NCBI RefSeq assembly: GCF_030848395.1
Contig: NZ_JAVDBT010000015.1
Location: forward strand, 39,690-103,689
DNA from: Pseudogemmobacter lacusdianii
GTDB taxonomy: Bacteria > Pseudomonadota > Alphaproteobacteria > Rhodobacterales > Rhodobacteraceae
Direction of reading: 5' to 3'
Length of the DNA stretch: 64,000 bases
The notes under the pieces are model-generated. The model had not been told where the DNA came from. It did no database searches and worked only from the letters and a program-made list of their open reading frames with translations. Below, in pieces: positions 1-11,194 of this stretch. How positions within the stretch are numbered: the first letter of the stretch is position 1; each line of letters starts with the position of its first letter. Both the position numbers and the translations under genes were made by a program.

Positions 1-2841
1 CACTTGCGCCTTTTCCATCACCGAGCCGGAGGTCAGGATCTCTTCGGCCTCGGCATCATCCTCGATCAGCGCGGAGGCCAGCGGCTGGCTGAGCTTCGAT
101 CCGTCGCGGTAAAGCGCATTGGCCTTGATCCCAAGGCTGTGCGAGAGCTGATAGGCCGCCAAAGTCTCTTCGATCGTTGCCGAATTGGGCATGTTGATCG
201 TCTTCGAGATCGCGCCCGAGATGAAGCTTTGCGCAGCCGCCATCATATGGATGTGGCTGTTGACCGAGAGGAACCGTTTGCCGGTCTTGCCGCAGGGGTT
301 GGCGCAGTCGAAAACCGGAAGATGCTCGGCCTTGAGGAAGGGCGCGCCTTCCAGAGTCATCGTGCCGCAAACATGGTCATTGGCGGCATCGATCTGGGCC
401 TTGGTGAAGCCGAGATGGCGTAGCAGGTCAAAGCTTGGATCGGTGAGCTTTTCTTCCGGGATGCCAAGGGTGCCTTTGCAGAACTCTGCACCAATGGTCC
501 ATTGGTTGAAGACAAAGCGGATGTCGAAAGCGGTCGGCAGCGCCTCTTCGATCTTGGCGATTTCGGTCGGGCCAAAACCATGGCCGATCAAAGCGGTATG
601 GTTGATCGCGGGCGCTTGGGCCAGCGAGCCATGGCCCACCGCATAGGCCACCATCTCGGCGATCTGGTGTTGGGCATAGCCCAGTTTTTCCAAGGCCGCC
701 GGCACCGATTGGTTGATGATCTTGAAGTAACCACCGCCAGCGAGTTTTTTGAACTTCACCAAGGCGAAATCGGGTTCAATCCCGGTGGTGTCGCAATCCA
801 TCACAAGGCCGATGGTGCCGGTGGGCGCGATCACCGTGGTTTGGGCGTTGCGGAAGCCATGCTGCTCGCCCAAGCTCAGCGCCTCATCCCAAGCGGATTT
901 GGCAAGGGCAACAAGGGTTTGGTCAGGGCAATTGGCCAGATCCAAAGCGACCGGATTGACGTTCAGCGCCTCATATCCGGCGGTCTTGCCCCAAGCGGCG
1001 TTGCGATGGTTGCGGATCACCCGCAGCATATGATCGCGGTTGCGGGCATAGCCCGAGAAAGGCCCGAGCTCCTTGGCCATCTCGGCCGAGGTGGCATAGC
1101 TCACCCCCGTCATCACAGCCGTCAGCGCGCCGCACAAAGCGCGGCCCTCGGCACTGTCATAGCCAAGGCCCATATTCATCAAAAGCCCGCCGATATTGGC
1201 GTAGCCAAGGCCAAGGGTCCGGAAATCATAGGAAAGTTGCGCGATTTCCTTCGATGGGAATTGCGCCATCATCACCGAGATTTCCAGCGTCACCGTCCAA
1301 AGACGGCTGGCATGGACATAGGCCTCGGCGTCGAATTTGCCCTCATGATAGAAGGTCAGCAGGTTCATCGAGGCCAAGTTACAGGCCGTGTCGTCGAGGA
1401 ACATATATTCCGAGCAGGGGTTCGAGCCGCGGATCGGGCCATCTTCCGGGCAAGTGTGCCAAGCGTTCACCGTGTCATGGAATTGGATGCCCGGGTCAGC
1501 GCAGGCCCAAGCGGCATGGCCGATCTGATCCCAAAGCTCGCGCGCCGAGATGGTTTTCGCGACTTTGCCATCGGTGCGGCGGATCAACTCCCAAGGCAGG
1601 TCGTCCTGCACGGCTTTCAGGAAGCTGTCGGTGACGCGGACCGAGTTGTTCGAATTCTGGCCCGAGACCGAGATATAGGCCTCGGAATCCCAATCGGTGT
1701 CATAGGTCGGGAATTCGATGCTGTCGAAACCTTGGCGCGCATATTGCAGCACGCGGTTGGTGTAAGTGTCCGGGATCATCGAGGTTTTCGCGGCTTTGAT
1801 CGCGGTCTTTAGCGCGGGGTTCTTCGCCGGATCCACCGCATCCTCGGTCGAGCCATCCCAAGCGCGGATCGCGGCAAAGATCTCATTCAGGCGCAGCTTA
1901 TGCAGCTTCGAGCCCGCAACAAGGCTGGCCACCTTCTGCTCTTCGATCACCTTCCAATTGATGAATTCTTCGATATCCGGGTGGTCGGTATCAACGATCA
2001 CCATCTTGGCGGCGCGGCGCGTGGTGCCGCCCGATTTGATCGCCCCTGCCGCGCGATCGCCAATCTTCAGGAACCCCATCAAGCCCGAGGACTTACCGCC
2101 GCCCGAAAGCTTTTCGCCCTCACCGCGCAACGACGAGAAGTTGGTCCCCGTGCCGGAGCCATATTTGAAAAGCCGCGCCTCGCGGACCCAAAGGTCCATG
2201 ATGCCGCCCTCTTGCACCAGATCATCCGAGACCGATTGGATGAAGCAGGCATGGGGCTGCGGATGCTCATAGGCAGAGGTCGATTTCGTCAGCGTTCCGG
2301 TTTTATGGTCAACGTAGAAATGGCCCTGCCCCGGGCCGTCGATGCCATAAGCCCAATGCAAGCCGGTGTTGAACCATTGCGGGCTGTTCGGCGCCGCCAT
2401 CTGGCGCGCCAGCATGAAGCGCATCTCGTCATAATAGGCGCAAGCATCGGCCTCGGTGGTGAAATAGCCACCCTTCCAGCCCCAATAGGCCCAAGCGCCC
2501 GCCAAACGGTCAAAGACCTGCTTGGCCGAGGTCTCACCGACCGAGCGCTGATCGGCCGGCAGCTTGGCCAATGCCTCTTCATCCGGCACCGAGCGCCACA
2601 GGAATTCGGGCACGCCCTTTTCCTTGACCCGCTTCAGCACCGCCGGGACACCCGCCTTGCGGAAATACTTCTGTGCCAGCACGTCCGAGGCCACTTGGCT
2701 CCAGCCTTGCGGCACTTCGACAGCCTCATTGCGGAACACAACGGTGCCATCCGGATTGCGGATCTCCGAAGTGGTGACAGAGAAATTCAACGTGCCGTAT
2801 GCGCCGGTTGTCTCGGCGGTAAACTTGCGCTCGATCTTCAT
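1..2841 (-). CDS. nrdJ: vitamin B12-dependent ribonucleotide reductase (class II), 3' part outside window
   Basis: Reduces ribonucleotides to deoxyribonucleotides in the cytoplasm using adenosylcobalamin, so it works with or without oxygen. The first 947 codons are present and the reading frame stays open to base 1; family members are about 1200 residues, so the C-terminus lies outside. Visible landmarks are [14 protein letters not shown] near residue 150, HACFIQSV near 197, the glycine-rich [15 protein letters not shown] near 225 and [15 protein letters not shown] near 470, all typical of NrdJ. The start ATG (MKIERKF) follows a GAGGGG stretch. An NrdR box and two DnaA boxes lie upstream, which fits control of a reductase gene. 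Identification is secure from sequence familiarity; only the C-terminus is unseen. Confidence 0.95.
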   Translation of the reverse strand, partial: MKIERKFTAETTGAYGTLNFSVTTSEIRNPDGTVVFRNEAVEVPQGWSQVASDVLAQKYFRKAGVPAVLKRVKEKGVPEFLWRSVPDEEALAKLPADQRSVGETSAKQVFDRLAGAWAYWGWKGGYFTTEADACAYYDEMRFMLARQMAAPNSPQWFNTGLHWAYGIDGPGQGHFYVDHKTGTLTKSTSAYEHPQPHACFIQSVSDDLVQEGGIMDLWVREARLFKYGSGTGTNFSSLRGEGEKLSGGGKSSGLMGFLKIGDRAAGAIKSGGTTRRAAKMVIVDTDHPDIEEFINWKVIEEQKVASLVAGSKLHKLRLNEIFAAIRAWDGSTEDAVDPAKNPALKTAIKAAKTSMIPDTYTNRVLQYARQGFDSIEFPTYDTDWDSEAYISVSGQNSNNSVRVTDSFLKAVQDDLPWELIRRTDGKVAKTISARELWDQIGHAAWACADPGIQFHDTVNAWHTCPEDGPIRGSNPCSEYMFLDDTACNLASMNLLTFYHEGKFDAEAYVHASRLWTVTLEISVMMAQFPSKEIAQLSYDFRTLGLGYANIGGLLMNMGLGYDSAEGRALCGALTAVMTGVSYATSAEMAKELGPFSGYARNRDHMLRVIRNHRNAAWGKTAGYEALNVNPVALDLANCPDQTLVALAKSAWDEALSLGEQHGFRNAQTTVIAPTGTIGLVMDCDTTGIEPDFALVKFKKLAGGGYFKIINQSVPAALEKLGYAQHQIAEMVAYAVGHGSLAQAPAINHTALIGHGFGPTEIAKIEEALPTAFDIRFVFNQWTIGAEFCKGTLGIPEEKLTDPSFDLLRHLGFTKAQIDAANDHVCGTMTLEGAPFLKAEHLPVFDCANPCGKTGKRFLSVNSHIHMMAAAQSFISGAISKTINMPNSATIEETLAAYQLSHSLGIKANALYRDGSKLSQPLASALIEDDAEAEEILTSGSVMEKAQV

Positions 2842-2994
2842 ATGCCCCTCATCTTTCCTTGGCCGGTAGCACCGGCAACGCAGCGGTCTGACCTGCGGCG
2901 CAAGGCACAGCAATCCAGCCCCCGGCCCGAGGGGACCAAGATCAAGCGGCCATCACGCGCCGCTGTCGGGACTTTAAGGCTCACCTGCTCGACG

Positions 2995-3010
2995 CCACTA
3001 TATATTGTGG
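2995..3010. promoter_or_regulatory. NrdR box upstream of nrdJ
   Basis: CCACTATATATTGTGG is a 16-bp near-palindrome that fits the NrdR consensus (ACACWATATATWGTGT) in its core. It lies 154-169 nt upstream of the nrdJ start. NrdR is the ATP/dATP-sensing repressor of reductase genes. Usually two boxes occur about 31 bp apart; I see only one good copy here. Confidence 0.75.
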
Positions 3011-3132
3011 CCCACGACCGCACTCCGCCAACCTGAAGTAATCCCCCCTGCGCTTCAACTTAAATTTTCAACGTTCGAAAAATTTTGAGACTTGACGGAA
3101 GCGTGATCCTCTTCCCCGAAACACCGGCAAAC

Positions 3133-3141
3133 TTATCCACA
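3133..3141 (+). promoter_or_regulatory. DnaA box (consensus)
   Basis: TTATCCACA is the exact 9-mer bound by DnaA. It lies about 292 nt upstream of the nrdJ start and faces a second box at 3169. DnaA control of reductase genes is known in E. coli (nrdAB); the same role here is inference. Confidence 0.6.
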
Positions 3142-3168
3142 AGTATGCCTCACCTCTGGGGGCGATTT

Positions 3169-3177
3169 TGTGGATAG
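3169..3177 (-). promoter_or_regulatory. DnaA box (one mismatch, inverted)
   Basis: TGTGGATAG reads CTATCCACA on the minus strand, one base from consensus. It forms an inverted pair with the box at 3133, with centres 36 bp apart. Weaker TGTGGG-type matches follow at about 3181 and 3202. Confidence 0.5.
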
Positions 3178-3625
3178 TCCTGTGGGAAGGCTGAGGATGC
3201 GCTGTGGGCAATCTGGGATTTTGCAAAGAACCGGGCGGATTGCGCGCCAAGGCTTAGACTTTGCGCGAATGGTAAAGCACGCGAAAACCCACAGCTGATC
3301 GATTCTCAATCCCTGTGAATAGAACGGGAGGCAGCCCGTGTTGCGTGGCTTTCGCAGCCCAAGTTTGCGCGGCATGCCGGCAACAGTGGCCGTGAACTCC
3401 GCCCGTTTAAAAGGGAAGAATCGCCCCGATCATCAAGGCATGCTTGGTCCCTGTCCCGATCCACCCAAACGGCGACAGCGCAGGGTTTGGCAGGGGCAAA
3501 AGCCCTTCGCTAAGGAGGTGATGAAAACCGCTGGGAATTCCCCCGCCGATCCCGGTCTTGTGGCTTGACCCCAACCAGACGGCGCGCAAGGCTCAGGCCT
3601 TCTTGTGCCAGTTGGAGGACTAAGT

Positions 3626-4435
3626 ATGGGCCTTGGGAAGACTTTGATGAAGGTGGCGCTGGGCGTCGCAGTGGCAAAGGGCATGCAGGGCCTTGCGCAA
3701 CGTTCGAACAGCTCCGGTGGCGTGGGCGGCGGCTTGGGCTCTGGTCGCGGCGCGGCCGGGTCGGCGGGCGGCTTGGGCGGTTTGTTGGGCGAGCTGATGG
3801 GCAACAACAGCGGCACCCCTGCGGGCCGTGGCGGGCGCGGCGGCGATCTCTTAGAGGGGCTTTTGGGCACGAAGCGCAGCGGCCACCGCGCCAATGCACC
3901 GACCGGCGGCTTGGCCGAAGTTCTGCAAAAACTGACCACGGGGCGCGGCGCAGGCGGCTCGGGCGGACTTGGTGGTCTGGCAAGCACGCTTGGGGCCGGA
4001 GGCATTGGCGGACTTTTGGGTTCGGTTCTGGGCGGCGCGGCCACCCCCGCCCCCGGCGCCACCTTGCAACCTGAGGTGGAAGAAGAAGTCTCGGCAGCCC
4101 TTCTTCTTAAAGCCATCATCCAAGCGGTGAAGGCCGATGGGCATCTGGATGAAGATGAAAAGCGCAAGCTGATGGATGCGATGGGCGATGCCAGCCAAGA
4201 GGAGATCGCCGCTGTGAACGCCGAGCTTGCGACTCCGGTTGATGTCCAAGCCTTGGTGCGGCTGGTGCCCGATGGGATGGAGGGGCAGATCTACCTCGCC
4301 TCGCTTTCCGCCATCACCCTCGACAGCAAGGAAGAGGCCGACTACCTGCATTCTTTGGCCGAGGCTCTGGAGCTGACCCCAGAAGAGGTTCGCGTGCTGC
4401 ATGAGCGTGCCGGCGCGTCACCGCTGTATCGTTAA
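3626..4435 (+). CDS. DUF533 / TerB-fold protein
   Basis: Protein of 269 residues of the DUF533 family (YebE-like, TerB fold); biochemical role unknown. The first 150 residues are very rich in glycine and alanine (low complexity) and include short stretches resembling membrane-associating segments. The C-terminal ~110 residues carry the conserved helical domain, including LLLKAIIQAVKADGHLDEDE, which resembles a metal- or acid-rich loop. I chose the ATG at 3626 because TTGGAGGAC lies 6-7 nt upstream; a longer version from 3605 has no ribosome site. Its stop is followed 10 nt later by a 14-bp hairpin that leads into the next gene. Confidence 0.8.
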   Translation: MGLGKTLMKVALGVAVAKGMQGLAQRSNSSGGVGGGLGSGRGAAGSAGGLGGLLGELMGNNSGTPAGRGGRGGDLLEGLLGTKRSGHRANAPTGGLAEVLQKLTTGRGAGGSGGLGGLASTLGAGGIGGLLGSVLGGAATPAPGATLQPEVEEEVSAALLLKAIIQAVKADGHLDEDEKRKLMDAMGDASQEEIAAVNAELATPVDVQALVRLVPDGMEGQIYLASLSAITLDSKEEADYLHSLAEALELTPEEVRVLHERAGASPLYR

Positions 4436-4445
4436 GGTTTCCTTT

Positions 4446-4489
4446 CTCCGGCAGCCAGTGTAGCCCAAGCACAGGACTGGCTGCCGGAG
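4446..4489 (+). promoter_or_regulatory. perfect 14-bp hairpin masking the Shine-Dalgarno site of the next gene
   Basis: CTCCGGCAGCCAGT (4446-4459) and ACTGGCTGCCGGAG (4476-4489) are exact reverse complements around a 16-nt loop. The last four bases of the 3' arm, GGAG, are the only plausible ribosome site for the ATG at 4497, 7 nt on. No U-run follows, so it is not a normal intrinsic terminator. Confidence 0.75.
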
Positions 4490-4496
4490 ACTTGCC

Positions 4497-6744
<2,248 letters not shown>

Positions 6745-6751
6745 GCCAGAT

Positions 6752-6782
6752 GCGGCGGCCTTCGGGCCGCCGCTTTCCCTTT
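6752..6782 (+). terminator. intrinsic terminator after eno
   Basis: GCGGCGGCC, TTCG loop, GGCCGCCGC, then TTTCCCTTT. A 9-bp GC stem directly behind the enolase stop. Confidence 0.85.
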
Positions 6783-6792
6783 AGGGCCTGCC

Positions 6793-7554
6793 ATGACCGA
6801 AGAATACCCTGCCCGTCCCGAACCCTTTTGGGTGAATTACGTCACTTTGCTCGAAGAGCGCCCGGCGCTGATTTCGGTCGATGCAGGCTGGATGAGCGCT
6901 TTGGGCTTTGGCGATGCCGAGACGCTTTTGGGCATCGAGATCCCCTTCCACGCCAAAGGCGATGGTGAGATCGTCTCGCGCGATGAACTGCCGGTTTTGC
7001 AAGAGATCGCCGAGGCGATCGAGGCGGAACTCCCTGAGGAATTCGCCCATCTCGTCGCGCGCAGATACGGCGCGGGCAAGATGGTGCTTTATGTCTATGC
7101 CGCGCATCCCGATGATATTGCAGCGATTGTCTCCGAGCTTTTGGAAGACAGCGACTACGAGCCGCGCAGTTTTGAGTTGCAAGACCCCGAATGGGCGCAT
7201 TACCGCGATGTGCTTTGCCCCGATGATATCGTTTGGCAAAACATCTCAAATGATGATCTGCGCGCGCAGATGGCCGGGCATGGCGACAATCCCGCTTTGA
7301 TGCGGCGGATCGACCATGTGGCGCTGTTCCCCGACCGCGATGGCGCTGGCGATTACGCGGCAAGGGTCGAAGAGATTGGCTTTGAGGTTGAAGCCTTTAG
7401 CGACAAGGACGACCCCGACTTCCCCATCGCGGTGGAGTTCTGGCGTGACGACGCGCCCGATGGGCTGAATGAAGTCACCGGGCTTTTGGTCGAAATGGCG
7501 CGGGAATATGTGGGCCGCTACGATGGCTGGGGCGCGCGGGTGGTCGCGGGCTAA
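6793..7554 (+). CDS. DUF695-RraB two-domain protein
   Basis: Cytoplasmic protein of 253 residues, strongly acidic. The N-terminal ~130 residues look like DUF695 (FWVNYVTLLEERPALISVD near the start), and the C-terminal ~90 residues like the RraB family (HVALFPDRDGAGDYAARVEE, then VEFWRDDAPDGLNEVTGLL). RraB of E. coli binds and inhibits RNase E; a similar role is only inferred here, though location behind eno, whose product sits in the degradosome, is suggestive. It lies 49 nt behind eno but a terminator separates them. The ribosome site is weak (AGGGCC). Confidence 0.72.
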   Translation: MTEEYPARPEPFWVNYVTLLEERPALISVDAGWMSALGFGDAETLLGIEIPFHAKGDGEIVSRDELPVLQEIAEAIEAELPEEFAHLVARRYGAGKMVLYVYAAHPDDIAAIVSELLEDSDYEPRSFELQDPEWAHYRDVLCPDDIVWQNISNDDLRAQMAGHGDNPALMRRIDHVALFPDRDGAGDYAARVEEIGFEVEAFSDKDDPDFPIAVEFWRDDAPDGLNEVTGLLVEMAREYVGRYDGWGARVVAG

Positions 7555-7591
7555 GGCGGCGCGGGCCTTTCGCGGCCCGCACCTGCTGCAC

Positions 7592-8302
7592 TTAGTGGTG
7601 CAGCATCTCATGCAAAACATCATCAGCGCTGAGCGCGGCCGGGTAATAGGTCGGCCAATGCGTCAGCTCGGACAGCAAAGCTTTGCGGTCACTGCCCCAA
7701 TACAGGTGGAAATGCGAGGATTTCTCAGGCGCGATGATATGGTCTGAGAACTGAATGAAATCAGGCGCTTCCGCATCGCCTTCGGTCTTGCGGAAGATGA
7801 AGCGCACCCCGCGATTGCCCTTTTCATAGGTCAGCACCTCATAGCCATCCGAGGCATAGCTGCCGCGAGCAGCCCTATCGCCTTTGTAAAAGCTGATCTG
7901 ATCGCCTTTGATGTCGATCCGGGTGACATCGGTTTGATAGCCGGTCTCGTAATAGGCGCGGTAGGCATCCGCGCTTTTATCACCCGATTTGGCCTTATGC
8001 TGCCAAACCGGATCCAGGGTGCCATCTTGCAACAGCGGATAGACCGATTGCCAATCGCCCTCCCAATCGCTGAGCGTGCGGTCGGCGACTTGGGCATCGT
8101 CGAAATAACCCTTGGAGATCTTTGCCTTAGCTTCGGCATTGGCCTTTGCTTCGGGCGTTTGGTCGCCTCCTGCATGGTCATGGCTGTGCGCATGGTCATG
8201 CCCATGGCTATGGCCCTTGGTGCCCTCTTCTGCCCCGGCCGGTAGCGCCAGCGCCATGACCAAAATCCCGGCACCTGCCCATTTTGATGCGGTGATCTGC
8301 AT
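7592..8302 (-). CDS. zinT: ZinT-family periplasmic zinc-binding protein
   Basis: Secreted protein of 236 residues that binds zinc in the periplasm and helps feed ZnuABC uptake. It begins with a signal peptide (cleavage after ALPAGA, residue ~24), followed by a His/Asp-rich stretch at about residues 31-45 (HSHGHDHAHSHDH), then the lipocalin-like ZinT domain with DWEGDWQSVYPLLQDG and, near the C-terminus, SSHFHLYWG, which holds the metal histidines. It ends in HEMLHH. AAGGAG sits 7 nt before the ATG. A palindrome resembling a Zur operator lies 37-54 nt upstream, so repression by zinc-loaded Zur is likely. Confidence 0.92.
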   Translation of the reverse strand: MQITASKWAGAGILVMALALPAGAEEGTKGHSHGHDHAHSHDHAGGDQTPEAKANAEAKAKISKGYFDDAQVADRTLSDWEGDWQSVYPLLQDGTLDPVWQHKAKSGDKSADAYRAYYETGYQTDVTRIDIKGDQISFYKGDRAARGSYASDGYEVLTYEKGNRGVRFIFRKTEGDAEAPDFIQFSDHIIAPEKSSHFHLYWGSDRKALLSELTHWPTYYPAALSADDVLHEMLHH

Positions 8303-8338
8303 CGCTCACTCCTTTGTCACATAAAACACCAGCGCAGC

Positions 8339-8356
8339 GTTATGTTATTTCATAAC
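8339..8356. promoter_or_regulatory. Zur-like operator upstream of zinT
   Basis: GTTATGTTATTTCATAAC is an inverted repeat (GTTATG...CATAAC) in the zinT promoter region. It resembles alphaproteobacterial Zur sites, which are AT-rich palindromes of the GTTATN6-8ATAAC type. Inference from form and from the downstream gene. Confidence 0.55.
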
Positions 8357-8453
8357 GCCATGCAAGGCAGCAGTAACCGCCCATCCAGCCCCACGCAAGA
8401 CTGAACTTTGCGCGGCGGCGAAGAATTGGGCCTTTAGGCGTCAGGCTTTTGCG

Positions 8454-9509
8454 TTACGAAAATCGGTTGGGACGGAACTCGGCCAGATCGGCGCTCTCCT
8501 TACCGTCGATCTCAGCCGCCAGCAGCTCAGCTGTGATCGCCGCCAAAGTGGCACCAGAATGCATCACGGCAAGCCAAAGCCCCGGCAATGCGGCGCCGAT
8601 CACTGGCAGCCCATCGCCCGGCACCGGGCGATGGGCTAAGGTGACCTCGTCCCAATCACACTGAACGCCGGGCAACAGCGCGCGCAGCCGCGTCATCGCC
8701 GCATCGGCATGAAGACTGGCAAGCCCCGAGATCGTCTCGGCAGCATCGCCTTGATGGTTGGCGGCAGTTGGCATCACCAAACGGCCTGCATTGTCTTGCC
8801 TCAGCTCTCCGCCCGGTCCCCAAAGCACCAGCGGCAAAACCGGCGGCAGCGGTGGGGTTTTGAGGATCAACCCCGGTCGCGACAACATTGGCAGCGCCAC
8901 GCCCACGGTCTGAAGCAGGGCCGTCGCACCTGTGCCAGCCGCCACCACCACCGCATCAGCGCCAAGCACGCCTTGCGCCGTCACGACACCCGTCACTTTG
9001 CCCTGCGTCTCAACCAAAGCATGCACCGCGATGCCGCGCCAAAGCCGCCCGCCCGAGGCGGCGATCAGCCGCTGTGCCAACTCACCCGGATCGACCGCGC
9101 CTTCCGTCGGCAGGTAAAGCGCAGTCTCGGGGCTTTGGCCAAGTTGCGGCAGAGCCGCTTTGATGCGGGTCTGATCCCATTCCTCGACCGGGTAATCCAT
9201 CGCGCGCAGCTCTTTGGCAAAACGGAGCTGCTCCTCGCCTTGGCTCTCAAACCACATGCAGCCCGGCCAACGCGTTGGACTGGATGGTAAAAGCCCATCC
9301 AACCGGCGATGTGCCGCAATGCCTTCGCGTCGTAGGTGATAATGCGCCGGCGAGAGCCCGTAGCTCGCGTTGATCCAGCCAAAGCTGCGCCCCGAGGCCC
9401 CGGCCGCGATGCCTTGGCCTTCAAGAATTGTCACCTCATGGCCACGGCGGGTCAGTTGAAAGGCGATGGCTGCGCCGATTACTCCGGCGCCGATGACGAG
9501 AATCTGCAT
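8454..9509 (-). CDS. FAD-dependent oxidoreductase (D-amino-acid oxidase/DadA fold)
   Basis: Flavoprotein of 351 residues of the glycine/D-amino-acid oxidase family, likely oxidising an amine or amino acid. The FAD fingerprint VIGAGVIGAAIAFQLTRRG is at residues 5-23, followed by the acidic end of the second strand (TILEG). GRSFGWINASYG near 41-52 and HRPVPGDGLPVIG near residue 295 match the family; DAO-type proteins carry the flavin-contacting RxxTPDGxP loop there. Substrate cannot be told. The ribosome site before the ATG at 9509 is weak. It stands alone, divergent from rluE with a 64-nt gap. Confidence 0.82.
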   Translation of the reverse strand: MQILVIGAGVIGAAIAFQLTRRGHEVTILEGQGIAAGASGRSFGWINASYGLSPAHYHLRREGIAAHRRLDGLLPSSPTRWPGCMWFESQGEEQLRFAKELRAMDYPVEEWDQTRIKAALPQLGQSPETALYLPTEGAVDPGELAQRLIAASGGRLWRGIAVHALVETQGKVTGVVTAQGVLGADAVVVAAGTGATALLQTVGVALPMLSRPGLILKTPPLPPVLPLVLWGPGGELRQDNAGRLVMPTAANHQGDAAETISGLASLHADAAMTRLRALLPGVQCDWDEVTLAHRPVPGDGLPVIGAALPGLWLAVMHSGATLAAITAELLAAEIDGKESADLAEFRPNRFS

Positions 9510-9573
9510 GGCTCATTGCTGCCAGCCGCACCGCCCGCTGGCAAGATCTTTGGGAATGCGCTAGCCAAGCACA

Positions 9574-10125
9574 ATGGCCAAATTGATCCTTTTGAACAAA
9601 CCCTTCGACGTGCTTTGCCAGTTCACCGACCCCGAGGGCCGGTCGACTTTGGCCGATTTCGTGCCCGATCGCGGGGTTTATCCGGCAGGGCGGCTGGACC
9701 GCGATTCCGAAGGTTTGGTGGTGCTGACCGATGACGGGCGGCTGCAGGCGCGGATCTCGGACCCCAAGCATAAGCTGGCCAAAGTGTATCTGGCGCAGGT
9801 CGAGGGCGTGGTCAATGACACGGCTTTGGCGGCTTTGCGCGAGGGTGTGATGCTGAAGGACGGCATGACCTTGCCCGCCAAAGCGCGCGCGATTGAAGCG
9901 CCGGACTGGCTGTGGCCACGGGTTCCACCGGTGCGTGAGCGCAAGACTGTGCCCGATGGGTGGATCGAGATCACCCTGCGTGAGGGGCGCAATCGGCAGG
10001 TGCGGCGGATGTGTGCCGCCGTTGGCCTGCCCTGCCTGCGGCTGATCCGCTGGTCGGTTGGCGATTGGACGATCGACGGGCTAGGCTTGGGCGAAAGCCG
10101 GGCGGTTCCGGCGCGTCTGGGCTGA
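9574..10125 (+). CDS. rluE: 23S rRNA pseudouridine synthase RluE-type
   Basis: Small RsuA/RluB/E/F-type pseudouridine synthase, 183 residues, predicted to modify uridine in 23S rRNA (position 2457 in E. coli numbering). The catalytic motif [17 protein letters not shown] near residues 39-55 contains the essential aspartate. There is no N-terminal S4 domain, as in RluE, and [19 protein letters not shown] with the QVRRM segment near residue 148 is characteristic. Start at the ATG of [10 protein letters not shown]. No operon partner. Confidence 0.88.
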   Translation: MAKLILLNKPFDVLCQFTDPEGRSTLADFVPDRGVYPAGRLDRDSEGLVVLTDDGRLQARISDPKHKLAKVYLAQVEGVVNDTALAALREGVMLKDGMTLPAKARAIEAPDWLWPRVPPVRERKTVPDGWIEITLREGRNRQVRRMCAAVGLPCLRLIRWSVGDWTIDGLGLGESRAVPARLG

Positions 10126-10148
10126 GGTCTTCGCGTCTTAGCCGGTCA

Positions 10149-10190
10149 CTGGGCGCGCGCCCTCCACCCCCTAAGGATACTTTCGCTCGG
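10149..10190 (+). repeat. extragenic palindromic element, copy A
   Basis: GGGCGCGCGCCC palindrome followed by a CC-ACCCCC-TAAGGATACTTT tail. It matches two other copies (24298 and 55251) in layout: GC hairpin, then ACCCC with a GATAT/GTATT-like block and an A-rich tail. This resembles the dispersed hairpin elements common between genes in Rhodobacteraceae. Confidence 0.5.
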
Positions 10191-10282
10191 AACGAGATGG
10201 CAAAGCTGACGCAGCTTTGGCAACTTGTACCCCGCACATTTGTGCCGTGGCCTATGGGTTTGGAGGCGGCTATGCTTCGCGC

Positions 10283-11194
10283 ATGACACGACAAGACATC
10301 CCCCCCTACGGTTCCGGCGACAGCCGTGCCGGATTTCTTTATGCGCTGGCGGCCTATCTCTTTTGGGGCGTTTTACCGCTTTATATGAAAGCCCTAGCCC
10401 ATATCCCGGCGGTTGAGGTGGTGGCGCATCGCATCATCTGGTCGGTGCCGGTTGCAGTATTGGTGCTTTACTGGCTGGGCCGCACCCGCGATCTGCGTGA
10501 TGCCTTGCGCAATCCGCGCATGCTGGCGATGGCTGGGCTGACGGCGGCTTTGGTCTCGGTCAATTGGGGCATTTATGTTTGGGCGATCGGCGCGGGCCGG
10601 GCGCTGGATGCGGCCTTGGGCTATTACATCAACCCGCTCTTCTCGATCCTTCTGGGCTCGATGCTCTTGGGCGAGCGGCTGCGCGGCATTCAATGGCTGG
10701 CGATCCTGTTCGCCACAATCGCGGTGACGCTGTTGACTTGGGAGACCGGCAGCCTGCCATTGGCGGCTTTGGGGATGATGCTGACTTGGGGCTTTTACGC
10801 CTATTTCAAGCGTCGACTGCCGATCGGCCCCAATCAGGGCTTCGCGCTGGAGGTCATTCTGCTTTTGCCCTTTGGCCTTGGCTACGTTCTGTGGCTGGCA
10901 CTGAGCGGACAGAACCATTTTGCCGTGGGCGTGCCTTCGGACACTTGGCTTTTGGTGGGTTGCGGATTGGTCACTGCGGTGCCGCTGATGATTTACGCCA
11001 ATGGGGCCAAGCGTTTGCGGCTCTCAACGATCGCGATCATGCAATATATCGCGCCGACAATGATCTTCCTGACAGCCGTTTTCGTCTTTGGTGAGCCGTT
11101 CAGCCAAACGAAATTGGTGGCCTTTGGCTTCATCTGGTCGGCGCTGATCGTCTATTCTTGGTCGATCCTGCGCCAAGCGCGGCGTCAGCCCTGA
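10283..11194 (+). CDS. rarD: RarD/EamA-family permease
   Basis: Inner-membrane permease of 303 residues in the RarD branch of the EamA superfamily, with about ten helices. The RarD hallmarks are near the start ([21 protein letters not shown]) abridged here as [10 protein letters not shown], and [10 protein letters not shown] in helix 4. Substrate unknown; chloramphenicol resistance has been linked to some members. I placed the start at 10283 (MTRQDIPP) because an upstream in-frame ATG at 10217 adds residues without homology. The ATG overlaps the TGA of a 4-codon ORF (ATG at 10272) that owns the GGAGG site. The 3' end overlaps anmK by 10 nt on the other strand. Confidence 0.85.
   Translation: MTRQDIPPYGSGDSRAGFLYALAAYLFWGVLPLYMKALAHIPAVEVVAHRIIWSVPVAVLVLYWLGRTRDLRDALRNPRMLAMAGLTAALVSVNWGIYVWAIGAGRALDAALGYYINPLFSILLGSMLLGERLRGIQWLAILFATIAVTLLTWETGSLPLAALGMMLTWGFYAYFKRRLPIGPNQGFALEVILLLPFGLGYVLWLALSGQNHFAVGVPSDTWLLVGCGLVTAVPLMIYANGAKRLRLSTIAIMQYIAPTMIFLTAVFVFGEPFSQTKLVAFGFIWSALIVYSWSILRQARRQP

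Larger units (their letters stand above)
2842..3625. other. long intergenic region between nrdJ and the DUF533 gene
   Basis: This 784-base divergent region has no convincing protein gene. It holds an NrdR box, two oppositely oriented DnaA boxes, an AT-rich patch around 3055-3095, and further towards the plus-strand gene an exact AAGGAGGTGAT sequence in front of a 15-codon ORF (3521-3568). I see no tRNA or riboswitch fold. Confidence 0.7.

Noticed and set aside
502..1812. 436-codon plus-strand frame opposite nrdJ
   Set aside because: nrdJ on the minus strand is certain from several motifs.
2842..3100. cobalamin riboswitch before nrdJ
   Set aside because: I cannot find the conserved B12-box or a matching fold; B12 switches also usually control the B12-independent enzyme or uptake genes.
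3061..3310. chromosomal replication origin
   Set aside because: Two DnaA boxes and an AT-rich patch exist, but neighbours are not the usual origin genes (hemE, parAB, gidA, dnaA) and the box number is low; promoter control of nrdJ is simpler.
7584..7605. TGCTGCAC/GTGCAGCA hairpin at the zinT stop as terminator
   Set aside because: It overlaps the zinT stop codon and has no T-run on either strand; too weak to call.
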